This document shows, in pieces, positions 11,339-24,024 of a stretch of DNA of 64,000 bases; the stretch's first letter is position 1, and each line of letters starts with the position of its first letter. The notes beneath the pieces were generated by a model. It did no database searches and was not told the origin of the DNA. It was given only the letters and a program-made list of their open reading frames with translations. Source of the stretch: Lactarius indigo (lineage: Eukaryota > Basidiomycota > Agaricomycetes > Russulales > Russulaceae). The translations under genes were made by a program, and so were the position numbers. The stretch covers positions 496,001 to 560,000 of the forward strand of contig JAFKAC010000039.1 in assembly GCA_025766275.1 (NCBI GenBank). Direction: 5' to 3'.

Positions 11339-13405
11339 TCACAGTTCAATGTGCGCGTCACCAAACGCGCCTATCACTCTGTCCCCAAGAGCACCGAGTG
11401 CGCCAACCAGGGCACGCCACTCGGTCTCCGCGCCTATTAAGCCGAACCCGCCACCAGCGCGCGCACGTACACCGTACACGACCGCGACGCCTAGTACAAG
11501 GACGGCGCCTGCAGCCAACAGCCGTGCTTCTTTTCTTCTGACCTCCCGTTTCCTCATTTTCTTCGCCTTTTGGTCTTTCAGAATTTGTGGATCAGGCTCG
11601 CGTACGACAATATCCACCCCTGAGACCACAAGCGCCTCGGCCTGCTCGTCGCTCGGCATCAGGGAGGCGTCCTGCGCCCATGTCCGCATAACGCTCGCGG
11701 GTCCGAGTGTGTGTGTAAGGCGTAGCTCTGGGGTGCCTGGTGGGAAGCGGGTTAAAAGCTCATCGGCAAGGTGAAGGACACTTGATAAAGAACATGCTGT
11801 TGTGGGACGAGGGGACATGGGAGACGCAGGACGCGTTGGGGGAACTGAAGGTGGAAGTGGGATGTCCACAGGGTCGAGGAATGTGGAAGCACTTGAGGGA
11901 TTGGAAACGGGTATCACTCGCTGCGGAGGCGATGGTGGGACGGAGTAACCACTAATGACAGGTGTGCTTGGCGTATCTTCATCGTGGGGAGGGGGTAAGG
12001 GGACAGAACCGCTTAGTACACCGGCGGCCCCCACGAGCGTCATCGTGGTGACACCTGTTGTGGGAGGGTCGGGAGAAAAAGACTCCGATGCGGGACCGTC
12101 AGTCGGAGCGCCAACATCCGAATCAGCCTCCAGAGCCTGTGTACCGTCTGGGACCTTGCAAGTAGGCGGGAAATGACCAACTGTTTTCAGTTGTGGTGAG
12201 CAATTGGAATGTTCCGGAGTCGCCTCAGCGAGCTCTGGGTTTGCCTCGGCTGCGTTTCCCTGAACACCGTCTTGAACTTGGCCGAGATCGGCGAATTCGG
12301 GAAGTCCCGTCAGGACCGAATGGATCATACCTTCATCACCCCCCTCGCCAAGCTTCAAGACGAGATCTTTACGTGATAAAGTGATCTACCCCATTTACGA
12401 GATTAACAGGGTCATCACGCCAGGGCGGACACTCACAGCAGCGACAAGGTAGACGATTGCCAATGGTGGACGCACGAGAAGGTAATCGAAGATGTGCTGG
12501 ATGAGAGGGAGGGTGGGCGTTGCATGAGCGAGTAAGGTGAGAAGATGGGGTAAAGCTGCGTAGGGGAGAGGCGCATGGCTATGCGGCCCTTCTCGCGTCA
12601 GATCACAACACGTGCTGAGTCAAAATACCCACTCTTCGAGTAATGTGGCATAGGGTGGATCCGCAAGCCGCAGCAGACGCTGTAAAATACTGTTGCCTGC
12701 GGTGAGCATGGCACATACTAGCAAGGCGAGAGGCGTACATCATGAGGGCTGTGAGCGGTTCGAGGGTGTGACCCATAGAATCGCGGAGTCGGTGCAAGCT
12801 CAGTTTCTCTAGAGAAGGGAGGGCGAGCTCTGGAGGTAGTGTCAACTGCAAGACAGTGGCGATATCATGAAACCCCTATATGCGCATATAAATGCCAAAA
12901 TGTGCGGAGAAAATTGCAGAGAAGTTGACCTGAAAATAATTCAACCCAGGGTGTCGCCGGAAAAGTTGAACGATGAGGTTATTGAGCTCTGCCTGACGTG
13001 CAACTCGACCATCATCTGGGCCATCATCTATGGTGACTGGCGTGAATGAGAGTGATGGGGAGTGAGGTATGGAGGCGCGTCACCTACGGGGTAGAGCACG
13101 AAGCTGCGATCAGTATCGAGGCGTATCTGGCGCTCGTCTCGATGGGGCTCAGGTTCAGTCTGGGTTTCGGGTATTTCCTTGATCTGAAGGGTGTTCATGT
13201 GAACGTGGAGTAACTCTGGCCTGATAGAGAAGTTAAAAAAACAAATAGAAGGGGAGGCGGTATCTGCGAAGAAGAATACATGCCAAATGTATGCGCGTGC
13301 AGTGCCAAAACCACCTGGCGCAAGGGACTGTAATCGAAGAGTATCCCAATCAAGGAAATCACGGGGTTGTGAGAGTTGCCATGATTTCTCTGACGGATGA
13401 GGCAT
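11339..13405 (-). CDS. TBC-domain Rab GTPase-activating protein, TBC1D20/Gyp8 type
   Basis: Promotes GTP hydrolysis on Rab proteins; TBC1D20/Gyp8 members act on Rab1/Ypt1 at the ER-Golgi. Read in order on the minus strand: SLAPGGFG with a following tryptophan, PELLHV, then RLDTDRSFVLYP holding the arginine finger, LNYFQ joined to GFHDI holding the glutamine finger (split by an intron), KLSLHRLRDSMGHTLEP, LLRLADPPYATLLEE, and IQHIFDYLLVRPPLAIVYLV (about 12445-12505). The last exon (12358-11339) encodes a disordered Pro/Ser region and a C-terminal hydrophobic segment preceded by a basic stretch, matching the tail anchor of TBC1D20. The ATG at 13405 is my start choice. Two exon joins (near 13240-13300 and 12600-12750) do not resolve cleanly by eye. 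Confidence 0.8.
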
Positions 13406-13825
13406 AGACGGAATGGCACGGGTGAGATAGACGGGGCGTTGTTGTAGGGAGTGTTAAAGCGGTCTTCTGGCGGCTTGAATACCGGATGGCCGGGTCCTTT
13501 GGACACGTGATTTGAGAAGAAATGAGTGTCAATCACGTTCCTCCTCTTCCTCGATGGCCACAGTGTGATCGCCTGTGATAAGTGGGTGGCTCGATTGAGA
13601 TGGAGGTGGCGGGGGGGAAAGATAAAGCGGTGTGGAAGAACGGCCAGAAGTGGAAGGGAATATGAAGCGAAGCGAAGGTCATTGACTAAATTTGTCAGAC
13701 AGGTACGGAAGTCCAAACGAGGAATCACATGAAAGAGTGCGCTGCTGCTATCCCTTGTTGAATAAAAGGAGGACCAACACGCCAACTAGTCACTCAACAA
13801 TCTCTCTTTTTACAATCACATCACA

Positions 13826-15007
13826 ATGGCCACCGAAACTCAATCCACCCCCGCCCCCGCCCCTGCCGCCCCTGCTACACCAGAGCTGACCGTCTTGACT
13901 CGCGTCGCCTCGATTCCCCTGGTCAACGACTCTCTGTCCGCCGTACATGCGTCTCTTATTTCCAACCCTCTCACTCGCTCCCCATACAACACCGCCCAGG
14001 CCATTTCCTCAACTGCCCTCCGCTACTCGGAGCCTTTCGCTGCCAAACTCGCGCCTATCATTGTCCGTGCCGATGGCTATGCCAATAAGGGTCTCGATGT
14101 CGTGGAGTCTCGCTACCCCTACCCATTCACGGTTCAAAGCGAGGACGTCATCAAAGCCTTGAAAGAGCGTTCCGATTATGCTCGTGCCGTGGCCAACAAA
14201 ACACTTGATGAGCGCGTCCGCACCCCAGCATACTCTGCTGCCCAAGGAATAGACCAAGTACGTACACCCCTTTTCTTATCGTTCAAGCGCTCATCGATCC
14301 TCTCTCAACCCAAAAGCGGCTTGCCCCTGTTGTGGATTATTTATCGTCCCGTCTAGGCACTCAGGAGGGCGCGTCTCAGACAGAGTCACAATACCAATAC
14401 CAGCGTGCATATGCCCTTTCTCGTGACCTCAAAGATCAGATCCTCGGTTATTCCAATACGCAGCTCCAGCAGTTGCAAAATAGCAGTGCCCTTGTGTACG
14501 TTTGCGCGCCTAGACCCATGCCGTCATTTTTCTGACAGCCCTTTAGCCAACGTGCCACTGAAACCGCCAAGACCATCCAAAGCCTCGCATCCTCTGGTGT
14601 CGTTGCCGCACAAGCAAAAGTCAGCACACTCAGCGAAACCATGGTCACTGAGCTTCAGAAGGTCCAGGTCAGGCGCATATGCACATCTCCTTCCTGAATC
14701 TTACTCATGTATGTGCCAGGCTGCGACTGCTGCCCTTCCCGCGAACCTCCAGGCGTCATTCAAGCCAGTGCAAGAAAAGATTTCGGGCACGATTTCTGAA
14801 TTGTCTGACGTAATCAAGTCGGACCTACCAGTCAACGAGAAGGTTACCAAAGTCCGTGCGACCGTTCAGGAGCGAGTCACGCCTGTGCTCGATATCGCTG
14901 CGGCGAAGTTGCAAGATGCCATTCGTAACCTCACCGCACGTGCGGACGCTGTAAAGGAAGGTGAAGCTACGCCGAGCGCCGAAAATGGCGATAACACGTC
15001 GCACTGA
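13826..15007 (+). CDS. Fungal perilipin (lipid droplet protein, CAP20/MPL1 type)
   Basis: Coats lipid droplets and limits access of lipases. Four exons (13826-14257, 14317-14495, 14547-14667, 14720-15007) join in frame to 339 aa. Family signatures: RVASIPLVNDSLSAVH near residue 30, a YSEPFAAKLAPIIVRADGYAN stretch spanning residues 70-90, ESRYPYPF, then KTLDERVRTPAYSAAQGID at the exon 1 end. The rest is amphipathic helix typical of perilipin four-helix regions. The N-terminus is an Ala/Pro-rich linker. Pyrimidine-rich sequence precedes the ATG at 13826. It diverges from the TBC gene, which probably shares the 13.4-13.8 kb promoter region. Nothing suggests a broken copy. Confidence 0.9.
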
Positions 15008-15470
15008 CCACCTTCCATATCTCATGTCGGCAACTTCTCCAGTGGTCTTTTTTAGACGCTGAGCATGGCCTTTTTCTTTTCCTTTTTTCCCTTTCCACGC
15101 CACCTCCATTTATTCCGTTTTACCTTTTTTTTTTACCCGCATGCAGAGCCACCGTACTCTCCGACCCTGTTTTATTGTCCCCTTGTACCTTTACGATAGA
15201 CTTTCCCCCTAGTCGTTCCCACCTTCCCCTCTTGTTTCCACCCACGTTGCTGCGCAGTCAGCATATTTAAGCATTTTGTCCAGAGCGTCTCGCGTATCAC
15301 CGGCAATGGTTATAAATCAACATTGCGTTGCATGGCTTGTTCGAGTCATGTGGGGAATAGATAGAGCGGGAAACTATTTATGGGATAACCTCGGTGGATG
15401 GCGTCACATGTGCGAGACGCTGCGAATCGCGACATCGGCGCTCGGCGCTCAGCCGCTGATCGCAACGCAT
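15008..15470. other. Convergent 3' intergenic region
   Basis: Lies between the perilipin (+) and VPS3 (-) stops. T-rich tracts at 15060-15140 fit 3' UTR and polyadenylation signals of the perilipin. No gene supported. Confidence 0.5.
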
Positions 15471-18400
15471 CTAGCGCATATCTCCTGGGGCATTAGTAAT
15501 ACTCGACCGGCCCGACATCCATGAACCCACAACCACATCCGCGGTTGCATCCGCACCCGTCTTGCCTATTTCCACCGTTGGAGCTGCGAGCGCCGCCTTT
15601 TCGTCTAGCACTAATTCCTCTCTGCTTCCGTCCTCGTCGCCCTCGTCGGCCGCCTCCTCGACGAGCGCACCCGCCGCGCGCAGCTGCGCGTGCGCCACAT
15701 CCGCAACGGCCAGGTTCTGCCCCGCCGCGAGAGCCTTGACAAGCGTGCGCTCGTGTGCGGTATGCGCGGCGGTACGCAGGGCGCGCATGAGGTACGGCGA
15801 GAGCGCACGCAGTGGCCAGCGGGGCGGGAGTGTCGTAAGGACGGCTGGGGCGTCGAAAGAGGGCGCGTGTGACGCGAGGAGGTTCGCCGCTGCTGTTTCC
15901 GCTGCTGTTGGAGTTGCGGCAGTGGCAGGGGAGTCTGGCGCAGTGCTTCTGTAAGGGTATTTAAGTTGGATTGGTTGGAGGGGGATGGGGGGAACGACGT
16001 ACGGGCTGCCAGAAGTGTAGATCGTCAGCAGGAGGCGAAGCAGTCGCTGTGTCTGTGCGCTCTCTGCTGGAGAGTCGGGTGTCGGAGACGCAATAGGTGC
16101 CAGTGGTGGTGGTCCTGCCCACGCGGCGAGCCCAGCGCGCTCTGCGAGTTGTGCAGCGGTGCGTGGGGGCACTACTGCGCCGTGGGACGTGCAGAACGCC
16201 GCGGCGGACGCGTGATCGTGTACGGTCAGCGCGAGGAGTGAGAGAGCCTCCTGCGCATAGCCGAGCTGTGAAACGTCATTATGTGTTCGAAGAGGAGGGG
16301 AGAGGGGAGAGGACGTACCTTGCCGGCGATAATGGCGAGCTCGGGTGCGAGCAGGGGCGCATGTGGTGCGAAGCGGGCCTGCGCGGCAGCTGCGTCGTAC
16401 GCGGTGGAAGTCTGGAGGAAGAGCGCCGTGCGCAGTCGCGCGTGCTTGGCTGGCGACGCGGGGGTTGTCGCCTCAAAGTATGTGAGAAATGGTGTGGGGT
16501 TCGGAGAAGACGCGTAGGACGCCGCTAGAGACAAGTTCAGTTAGGTGCAGGCGCTTGCGCTTGTAGGGGGGAAAAGGGTACCTTTGGCCCGCCATAGTTT
16601 CGATGTGAAGTCGTCAGTAAGGAAGGACAGTACTTCGTCGATGTAGGTTAGCACAAGTTCTGTGTGAAGCGCTGGGTCCTATTAAAAAGGTTAGGGCGCG
16701 GGGCCTGATGTGGAGGTACTGCTGTCACGAAAATTGCCTCACCGTTCTCCGTTTTTGCAAAACGAGGTGTTCGAGAAACCGCACCCCTGCCTCGGGATTC
16801 ACCGCACGGATCTGATGTAGCGTCGCAGCCTCGTCCTCCGGTTTCTGGCCACGCTTCGCGGAGCCGTGTGCCGTCAATAACTACGGAATGAATCCCATTG
16901 TCAGAGTCAGACAGATGACGGGATGGTCAATATAAAAATATGGGGTAATGCCCCACCTTAAGTGCGCGTTCCGTGTCCTTTCCAGCCAGCCAGACACCCC
17001 ATTGTTGCGTCAGTGCACGGTCGCGCCGTGCGGTAAGCAATGCAAACATGTCTGAGAGCGGATCGGAAATCTCGGGATCTGCCCATTCGCCCTCCACGAG
17101 TCTGCCATTGAGAAAGGGACGTTAAGGCAACGGAGCAACTGCGCATGAAAAATGAAGGGCACGTACTTCGACCACACTTCTAGTAATGCCGCGTCGTCTC
17201 CGCGCTTGGAATACATTTTGCAGAGTGCACTGTACTGACCAGTCGCGCGGAACACGGGTTCAACCTCTGGTAGGACGACCAAGTCCGACTCGTCGAGAAG
17301 CGCATAAAGGTCCGTTGTTTTCTCGCCTCGCGCGAACAGCTTCGCGAGCACCGTGTCGATGATCTGTAAAAATGTGAGCCAGCGACCCGAAGCGAGGCGA
17401 AGGGCCACGCACCGCACGCACGGCAGGCGTGCTCGAGTCGCTCCGCACGCGTCTCCACTTGCGTAAGAACTCCTCGAGCATGTCGTGTGCAGCGATACCG
17501 AGCGTGTGACGGAGCTTGGCCGTTGGTGGCGCGGAACGTGTGGTCGGCGCGAGGAAGGGAGAATAATTCCATACTATGTTGGCCACGACTGCACGTCAGC
17601 CGCCGGCAGACGGGTGCGTCATTGCGGGTGTGCGGATGCGCGGAAACGAGGGGGGAGGGGGGAGGGAATGAGACGTACTGAGGTCGTCTATCGAGTCGTA
17701 GGGCGGCATGCACTCGGCGACGCCTGCGAAGACGTCGAGTGTTGGGTGCGCATCGAGGAGGGTGCCCCGGAGGTCGGGAAAGTATGAGATAAGTATGCGT
17801 GGGTCGAGCTCTCCTTGGAAGAGGCAGAAACCGGCGTCCTCGAAGCGTGTCTCGAGCAGGCATTGGAAACCTACGCACTGGTAGATGTATGCCAGTTCTT
17901 CTGCCTGTGAAGGTCCACTTGAGCGGCAACGACAAGGCAGAGAGGAACGACGTACTTCGGAGGCATCTACGACGAGTTTGCTCTGGACCTTTTTCCGCTG
18001 TTGGTCCGCTAGCTGAAGGACATCTTCTATTCGGTGGCCGTCGAGCAGCGTCTCGGCTTGAGAAATGGGCGTGACCGGTAGGAGAGATTGAACAGAGTTA
18101 GGTCCTAAGATGAGTACATGAGAGCGTGGGAAGGTAGAGGGTTGTGCCATGTTGTCCTTCAGAGAGTCATGCAGTCGTGAACTATAGGCCTCAGGCCTCT
18201 GCGAGCGACCCGTGCTCGTGGTGTAATAAGGACGCGGGTAACCTCATATGGTAAAGAACAATTTCTATTTTTGGTTGTGCTACTCTAAATGATACGGTGT
18301 CACAGACTCTGGCTCCGGAATATCGACCACTTCATGACCTTCCGTCTCATCAGCATCGGGCTGCTCTTGTCCACCTTCCGGATCAGTTGGAACTACTTCT

Positions 18401-19833
18401 CTGCCTCCTGGCTTTGCATTCCGGCTTAGCAAGTTGACTTTCTTCAGCACTAGCCTCTCCGGCCGCTGCTGCAATGGAACGAGAAACCCATTGGAACTCG
18501 TGGCTAGCGCCCGACGCTCCGCGCCAAGTAATACAGAGGGCGAGACCTCATTTAGCGAGGGTAGAGGCGGGGGCGGTAAAACTTGAGCAATCTCTTGCGA
18601 CTCGATGTCGTGCACCTGAATTGTCTGGTCCGGAAGTAAGGCCGTGACATGAGGGTATTCGAAACCTGCAGCACAATTAGGTCAAAATAAGGTGGGGAAA
18701 TATAATATGGCATTACGAACAGACGGAGAGTGGGTGGTTGGGCCATTGTAAAGTGCCGCGCACGGGGTCCCCATTGATGTTGATGAATACGCCCATCGTG
18801 CCTGAGCCGGTCCAGGAAAGAATGAGGAATTCCTCTTCGGCGACGACGACGATCATCGGTCGATGCGGTCGTGCGCCTGGTTCTGGCGGTGCTTGAGAAA
18901 TCGGTAGGATCGGCGTCGCGGTGACAGCATCAAGATAGATCAGGGAATATTGTTCGCGATCAGCGATGCACAAACGGTGCCCGATACGACGGGCAAGGAA
19001 AGCCCCGCCCTGGAGCGGTATCTCCTATACTTGATATATATAGTCAACCGTCAGAATAGAACGAGGAGTATCTAACCTTGTGATATAACAAATTTTCTCG
19101 AAGACTGTAGAGAGCGATCCCGGTCCGCTTTACCACACATAAATCAACGGGTAGAACTGGTGCTGGGGAATCCATCGGAAGTGACGGCCGCACGATGTGT
19201 CGGTGGTCTACCGCAAAGCACATGACGTTGCGGATGGGCTTGATGCCCGGAACAGGCTCTAACGAAGGGATGATGTACAGGAAGATCTGGCGGTCTGCTC
19301 GCTCTGAAGTCAGACAGGTTGTTGGGGCGTCACCAAACACGTACCGCTGAAAACGAACGCTCTGGAGATGGATGGCGTCAGCACGATCTCATCTACCGGC
19401 TTCCCCGTTGGTAGCGTCTTTCGAGATACGAGAGCATATGATCCTGGCTGGTCGTCGTCGTTAGAAATGGTGTAGCGACGTGAGACGGAAATAGTGGGTT
19501 CACTTGGTTCGGTCCATTCGCCTGCAGCGCAAAGCGCAGAAGGTCGCCGTTGGAACAGCCGGCGTAGATTTCAGAGCCTGAGAGAGATATCAGTATGGCA
19601 GTAGTAGTATAATACACGATCTCTGAGCGGAAGAAGAGAGACCCACCTAAAGCCTGTACACACTTTACTTCGACAGTGAACACGGCGGGGTCCGATGCAT
19701 CAGAACCTTGAAAGATGAATCGCGCTTAGGTCTTGCACGAGATGGCGGAGAGCAGGCAGACCATAGAGGACATTTGAAATGAGGGGTTGTACTTGGTATG
19801 GCGGGATGTCGACGGGTGCCGAAGGGGCTGTGG
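15471..19833 (-). CDS. VPS3: Vps3/TGFBRAP1-like CORVET subunit
   Basis: CORVET tethers early endosomes through Rab5/Vps21. On the minus strand an N-terminal CNH domain reads SEIYAGCSNGDLLRFALQ, then PGSYALVSRKTLPTGKPVDE, an IIPSLEPVPGIKPIRNVMCF piece, and SWTGSGTMGVFININGDPV (about 18770-18830). The Vps39-type helical part follows: GPNSVQSLLP, LADQQRKKVQSKL, FQGELDPRILISYFPDLRG and AECMPPYDSIDDL, then LYALLDESDLV and a long alpha-solenoid ending at 15471. Several phase-consistent 50-60 nt introns were found, for example joining GPNQ to PGSYAL. A stop near 18280 is bypassed by a plausible intron of about 74 nt (donor gtagca, acceptor ctatag). The first codon is unresolved: 19683 is a GTG, and a frame reading ISNVLYGLPALRHLVQDL upstream suggests a short 5' exon near 19.7-19.83 kb. 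Confidence 0.8.
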
Positions 19834-20111
19834 CCATCGCGGTGGAAGAGTACGTTGAGGTAATAGAGCCCTGCCCGAGTCTCGGTCAGCAGGGTTCATA
19901 CTGTACCCCCATCCTTGTGCTATGTCCTTGGGCCGCGTTGGCCACATTGTTTTTTTCACCTGTCAAAGACAGTCCCTGGCCATTATGGCTAGTCCGGTCC
20001 TAGGAGCTGCAGGCGGTACTAGCGCGCAACGGCGGTTCAGGCATCCAGGTTATAATGACAGCGCGGCATCGCACCGCATCATCTCGTTCTTACCCTCTCC
20101 CTTTGCTTATC
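19834..20111. promoter_or_regulatory. Head-to-head promoter of VPS3 and gene A
   Basis: Short divergent intergenic region. Closely similar upstream sequences, including gcaggcggt-cta-gcgcgcaa and a pyrimidine-rich leader ending in ttatcATG, recur before the other three family genes (24700-24829, 34300-34459, 55200-55324). The bidirectional promoter was therefore duplicated with the gene. Confidence 0.6.
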
Positions 20112-22060
20112 ATGGCCTGCTACGACACTTATCGGGATCAACTTGCAAGCCTCTATCGAGGTCACGCTCTGTGGGTTCCAGATCCTTCCGAATTGTATGA
20201 TCGAGTCCGAGTCGGCGACGTCGGATATGTGAAGGATGGTCACTTCAATCGCATGTTCAATGCGCTACTTCCTGCCAATGACGATGCACAAGAGTACGGT
20301 GTTCCAGAAGGATTCGTTCCTCTCAACATGGGCCCATTTAAGAACATTCGCAAGCTAAATTTATTCCAAGGGGACTATTGCTCAAATACAGTGACGGTAG
20401 ATCATGGAGATAGGCACCAAGCAGCGTACGTGACGAGTTACTATTTAGCGCGTCCTCATCCTCATAGGTGGATAAATTCAGTGGTCCAGATGAAGACACG
20501 AGTGCTTCGTTCAGATGCAGCAGAAGCAACAAGGGTGCCTTTCTATCCCTCCCCCTCAATGGCGTAAGGGAGGACGCCATTCGCACCAAAGCCTTTGAAA
20601 CATACATGCGCAAGCATTGCGACAGCTGGTTGGGGTTTGCGTTGGCCAACGAAATAGATGTCCGGTTGGAAGACATTATTTTTGTCACTGGCTGAGACTT
20701 GACTTCCTCATGGGCGATGGCCGCATTCGTTAATTCGTTGGATCTGGAGGTATCACTTAATGTGCGAGTTTCTGATGCTGGAAGCGCCAGGTTTCAATGG
20801 GCCCCCACAAGCCAGTCCCACCACAACGAACCAAACCAGGTGCGTTAGTCTAGTCTCTACTTTCTCCCGCACCAACCAAGTAGAGTAGAATGTCGTGAAA
20901 TCACACTGTGTTTTCATCAGGGGATTTCGCGCGAAACGTATTCTCCCCTTTTTCAAGACTTTGAGGGCCGCTGCGGAGCCTCGTCCAGACAATCCCGATA
21001 ATGAACCGGAGTCGTCAATTGAGATCCTCCGAGAACCAACTGTACCAGATGTGGGCATACTATCTGTCGAATGCGGTGACTGGATTGACAATTTTTTCAG
21101 TATCGTGACCCACTCATCGGGATTTTGGACTATATCGCGGAAGTGAGTCTAGACGTAATTCGTCTCAAGTACCCCTCCAATTCCTCCTAGCAATGTCCAG
21201 ACCAGGATCTAGCTATTGCCCATGAAGATGACTTACAAAGGATCGAAGGGACGGTGCGCACAAACGCCATTTCCTAGCTGCGACAGCACTTGACGCAATG
21301 GTCAGGACGTTCTGACTGCGGACGCAGTAGAGAGCTTTTTGCGTCAAAATGAAATTCTCGTGCAGGCTAAGAAAGGCGGTACTGTTAAATAGCTGGTCTT
21401 TCTTACCGAGTGGAGCTGATTGGTTCATTTACTAGTTGCACTCTTAGCGGGTAAGGATGGAGAAGAGGTCCCTGAAGAGGTAAAGACTTCTTTCCGTGCG
21501 CGAGCTGACGTCGACGTATGGGTTCCCCAACATACCCTAGTGATCATGCAACTAATTAATTCCCACTCAAGGGCGAACAACATTCTCTCATCATACACCC
21601 AGTTCTCATGAAACACCTCCTGAAAATTGACATTGCCTTTCAACCCCCAGATTTTGACTTCGGGCTCCCAGCCGAAGAGCTCCTCTCCTCTGCAGTTCAT
21701 CCCCCTGTCCATTTATTGGTCCTTGAAAACGAGCGAGGCCTTCCACAAAACATCGAAGTGCATGCATCAGATAAGAGATCGGAGATCGGGGTTACCATTG
21801 AGGACGTTTTGAAGACACTAAATGTCTACTTGCGGAAGCCCCCCGGTCAGCGCGAGCGGGCCCCGCTAAACGAGGATCCCCGGAGAGGTGTTGACGAGGA
21901 CTCAGCGAGAGCCGAGGAGATAAGTCGCTTTTGGTGGAGGTGGATAGACTATTTGCGTGGCAGGAACGGACTACAGATTTTCCCGAAGCACCCGCTTCCT
22001 GGAGAAGATGACAGGATTTCGCGGCTATTGCCCCACAATCCCACGTCAAATGTTCCCGTC
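20112..22060 (+). pseudogene. Family gene A (unrecognised N-terminal region + DUF6699), nonsense codon
   Basis: First copy of the family. It follows the same exon chain as copy D: DTYRDQLASLYRGHALWVP at the start, an intron with donor GTACGTGA and acceptor TTCAG near 20427-20480, then FETYMRKHCDSWLGF, NVVKSHCVFIRGFRAKRIL, YRDPLIGILDYIAE, DVLTADAVESFLRQNEI, and the DUF6699 exon from about 21571 (HPVLMKHLLKIDIA, then IDYLRGRNGLQIFPKHP). It differs from B, C and D by TGA at 20692-20694 where the others read TGT in VTGCDLTSSW. The 3' end also lost the splice donor and terminal exon found in B and D; the frame instead continues into the metacaspase. The gene is therefore truncated unless a start at 21608 is used. 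Confidence 0.7.
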
Positions 22061-22111
22061 CTCATTCGTCTACCTACACTTATATCCGACCTCTTTCGCT
22101 GGCCATTTCGC

Positions 22112-23916
22112 ATGACTAGCACGACTGGAACTATACGCCTCCCGGATGACGAAGAGGAGAAGAGTGAGGGCCCAGCGACGAAACGACGAGCCCTTCTTGT
22201 CGGTATCTCCTACAAAGGAGACCACAATACATGGTCGCCCTTGGATGGTCCTCACGAAGATGTAGATCGATTTCAGCAACTCCTCATTGGTACGCGGTCA
22301 TACATCCCGAGCTCAGACCCTTCCTTCGATAACCATCCTCTTCCCAGACACCTATGGATATCGCCCGGAAGACATTACTATACTGAAAGACGATCCCAAT
22401 ATCCCAGATCTCTCTCACCCTACTCGCGTCAACATGGTGAGTTCCAGCAAGGTGAAATGAGTGGATGTTTCTCATTATGACACGTCATAGATTTGTGAGT
22501 TGAAGCGACTGGTTTCTGATGCCGCGCCAGGCGACACCTTCGTCTTCCTTTGTGAGGCCATGTCCCCTTGATACTTTCCAGTTCCTAATCTTTCGGCCCA
22601 GACTCAGGTCATTCTGACCAGAAGTTAGCTATCGAGGATTCCGAAGAGGATGATAACCAAGATGAAAGTGCGTTCTTTTCTTTACTGGACAATGCTCTCC
22701 CTGATGTGGGACCCCATAAGTGATCATTACAAGCGACGAGGAGTGCATCCTCGATAAGGTCAGGTTCCGATCTATGCCGGAGGCGTTGCGCGTTCGCTGA
22801 CATACATACACAGGAGCTCAACGATATCCTTATTCTCCTTCCGATCGGTTGCTCTCTCCTGGTGCGTAGTTCCTTTCCTGCTACCCAATCCCTCATCTCA
22901 ATTACTGTTCAGGCCATTCTTGATACCTGCCACTCTGGGACCCTGCTCGACCTTCCCCATCACCATTGTAATAGCGTTTACGTTCCATGGCAATCCAAGG
23001 GCACTCGCCGTACCCTAACTATTCAGAACAACAACGGTTTGCATTTTCTTAGCACGCTCATACGATAGGCTGACGTTCACTTAGTGCGCCGCCAGGCGAC
23101 GGATTCTTGGAGATCCCCCGACCAGGTTTCTCCATCTATTGGAGCAATTATAGACTTACAGGAAGCGGGTGGTCGGTCGGTGCACCCACCTTCACGAATC
23201 GATGATGGCACTGGCGCAGGTCGCCCTGCGAATCAGCGCGAATCGTCTCCTGCATCGCAATCACGCGCGACTCGGCGGCCACGGGAGCGCTTGTTCTTCC
23301 CGTCAGCACCTCGAACCGTTTCTCCAGAACCTCTTCCCGTCTGCGATGGTTGGTGCGACAGCGACGACGACCCATATCCGGCTGTGGTGAGCCTTACTTT
23401 TCCATGCGTCTTATAAGCGAGAGGTGTGGTCTCATGTCTTCGGTAGCTCTCTTTATCTGCCTGCTCGGACTTGCAGCGTGCATGGGAGGGCCCGAACGGC
23501 TCACTCACAACGGTCGTGTGCAATTATCTGAGTTCGTGCATTTAACTGGCGCTTGTTTAACTTTGATCCCATGTTGCCCATCAGAAACTCACAGTCGCCC
23601 ATCATACCGGGAATTGATGTCGCACATCAAGTACGTCAGTCTGTTGTACGCATTCTCACGAGCGCTTATGTGTTGTCGCCATCTCGTTTTATAGTTTCCA
23701 ATTACATGACAACGCTCTCGAGCTGCACAAATACACACGCTACCAGAAAAAGAAAGCTACTCACGGCGAAGGAGATGGATTCGACGGGGAACTCGACAAT
23801 TTCCAGGAACCATTGCTTAGCAGTCTGGCAAAGCTGGTAAGTGTTCACTGAGAAATGATGACTTGCTGTTGATGGGTTTACCATTCTAGGACATGGATGA
23901 AATTCTGAGACTATGA
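22112..23916 (+). CDS. Metacaspase (caspase-like cysteine peptidase)
   Basis: Arg/Lys-specific peptidase of clan CD, linked to stress responses and cell death in fungi. The core starts with KRRALLVGISYKG (about 22180), the first beta-strand. Spliced exons then give DTYGYRPEDITILKDDP (22348-22436), ELKRLVSDAAPGDTFVFL, and YSGHSDQ with the catalytic histidine, created by an intron join near 22613. DTCHSGTLLDLP near 22925 carries the catalytic cysteine, and LSLSACSD follows near 23445. The tail ends DMDEILRL with stop at 23914-23916. An acidic insert follows the histidine, and a variable region lies between the cysteine and the LSLSACSD strand. Upstream the reading frame is open back through the DUF6699 exon of gene A, so the true N-terminus may be at 21608 rather than 22112. 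Confidence 0.85.
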
Positions 23917-24024
23917 TGTCGTACTTCATGATGCGTTATACCACCGTATGGTGCAGCTCAGTGCAATTGCCAAAACTACAATACCTTACGTCCACAAAAA
24001 TGATTGTGTCTACTTGGGTGTATC

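Noticed and set aside
17180..17935. Long open frames antisense or in other frames within VPS3, the perilipin and the membrane protein gene
   Set aside because: High GC content makes overlapping frames open by chance; they show Arg/Ser/Pro-rich composition and no conserved motifs.
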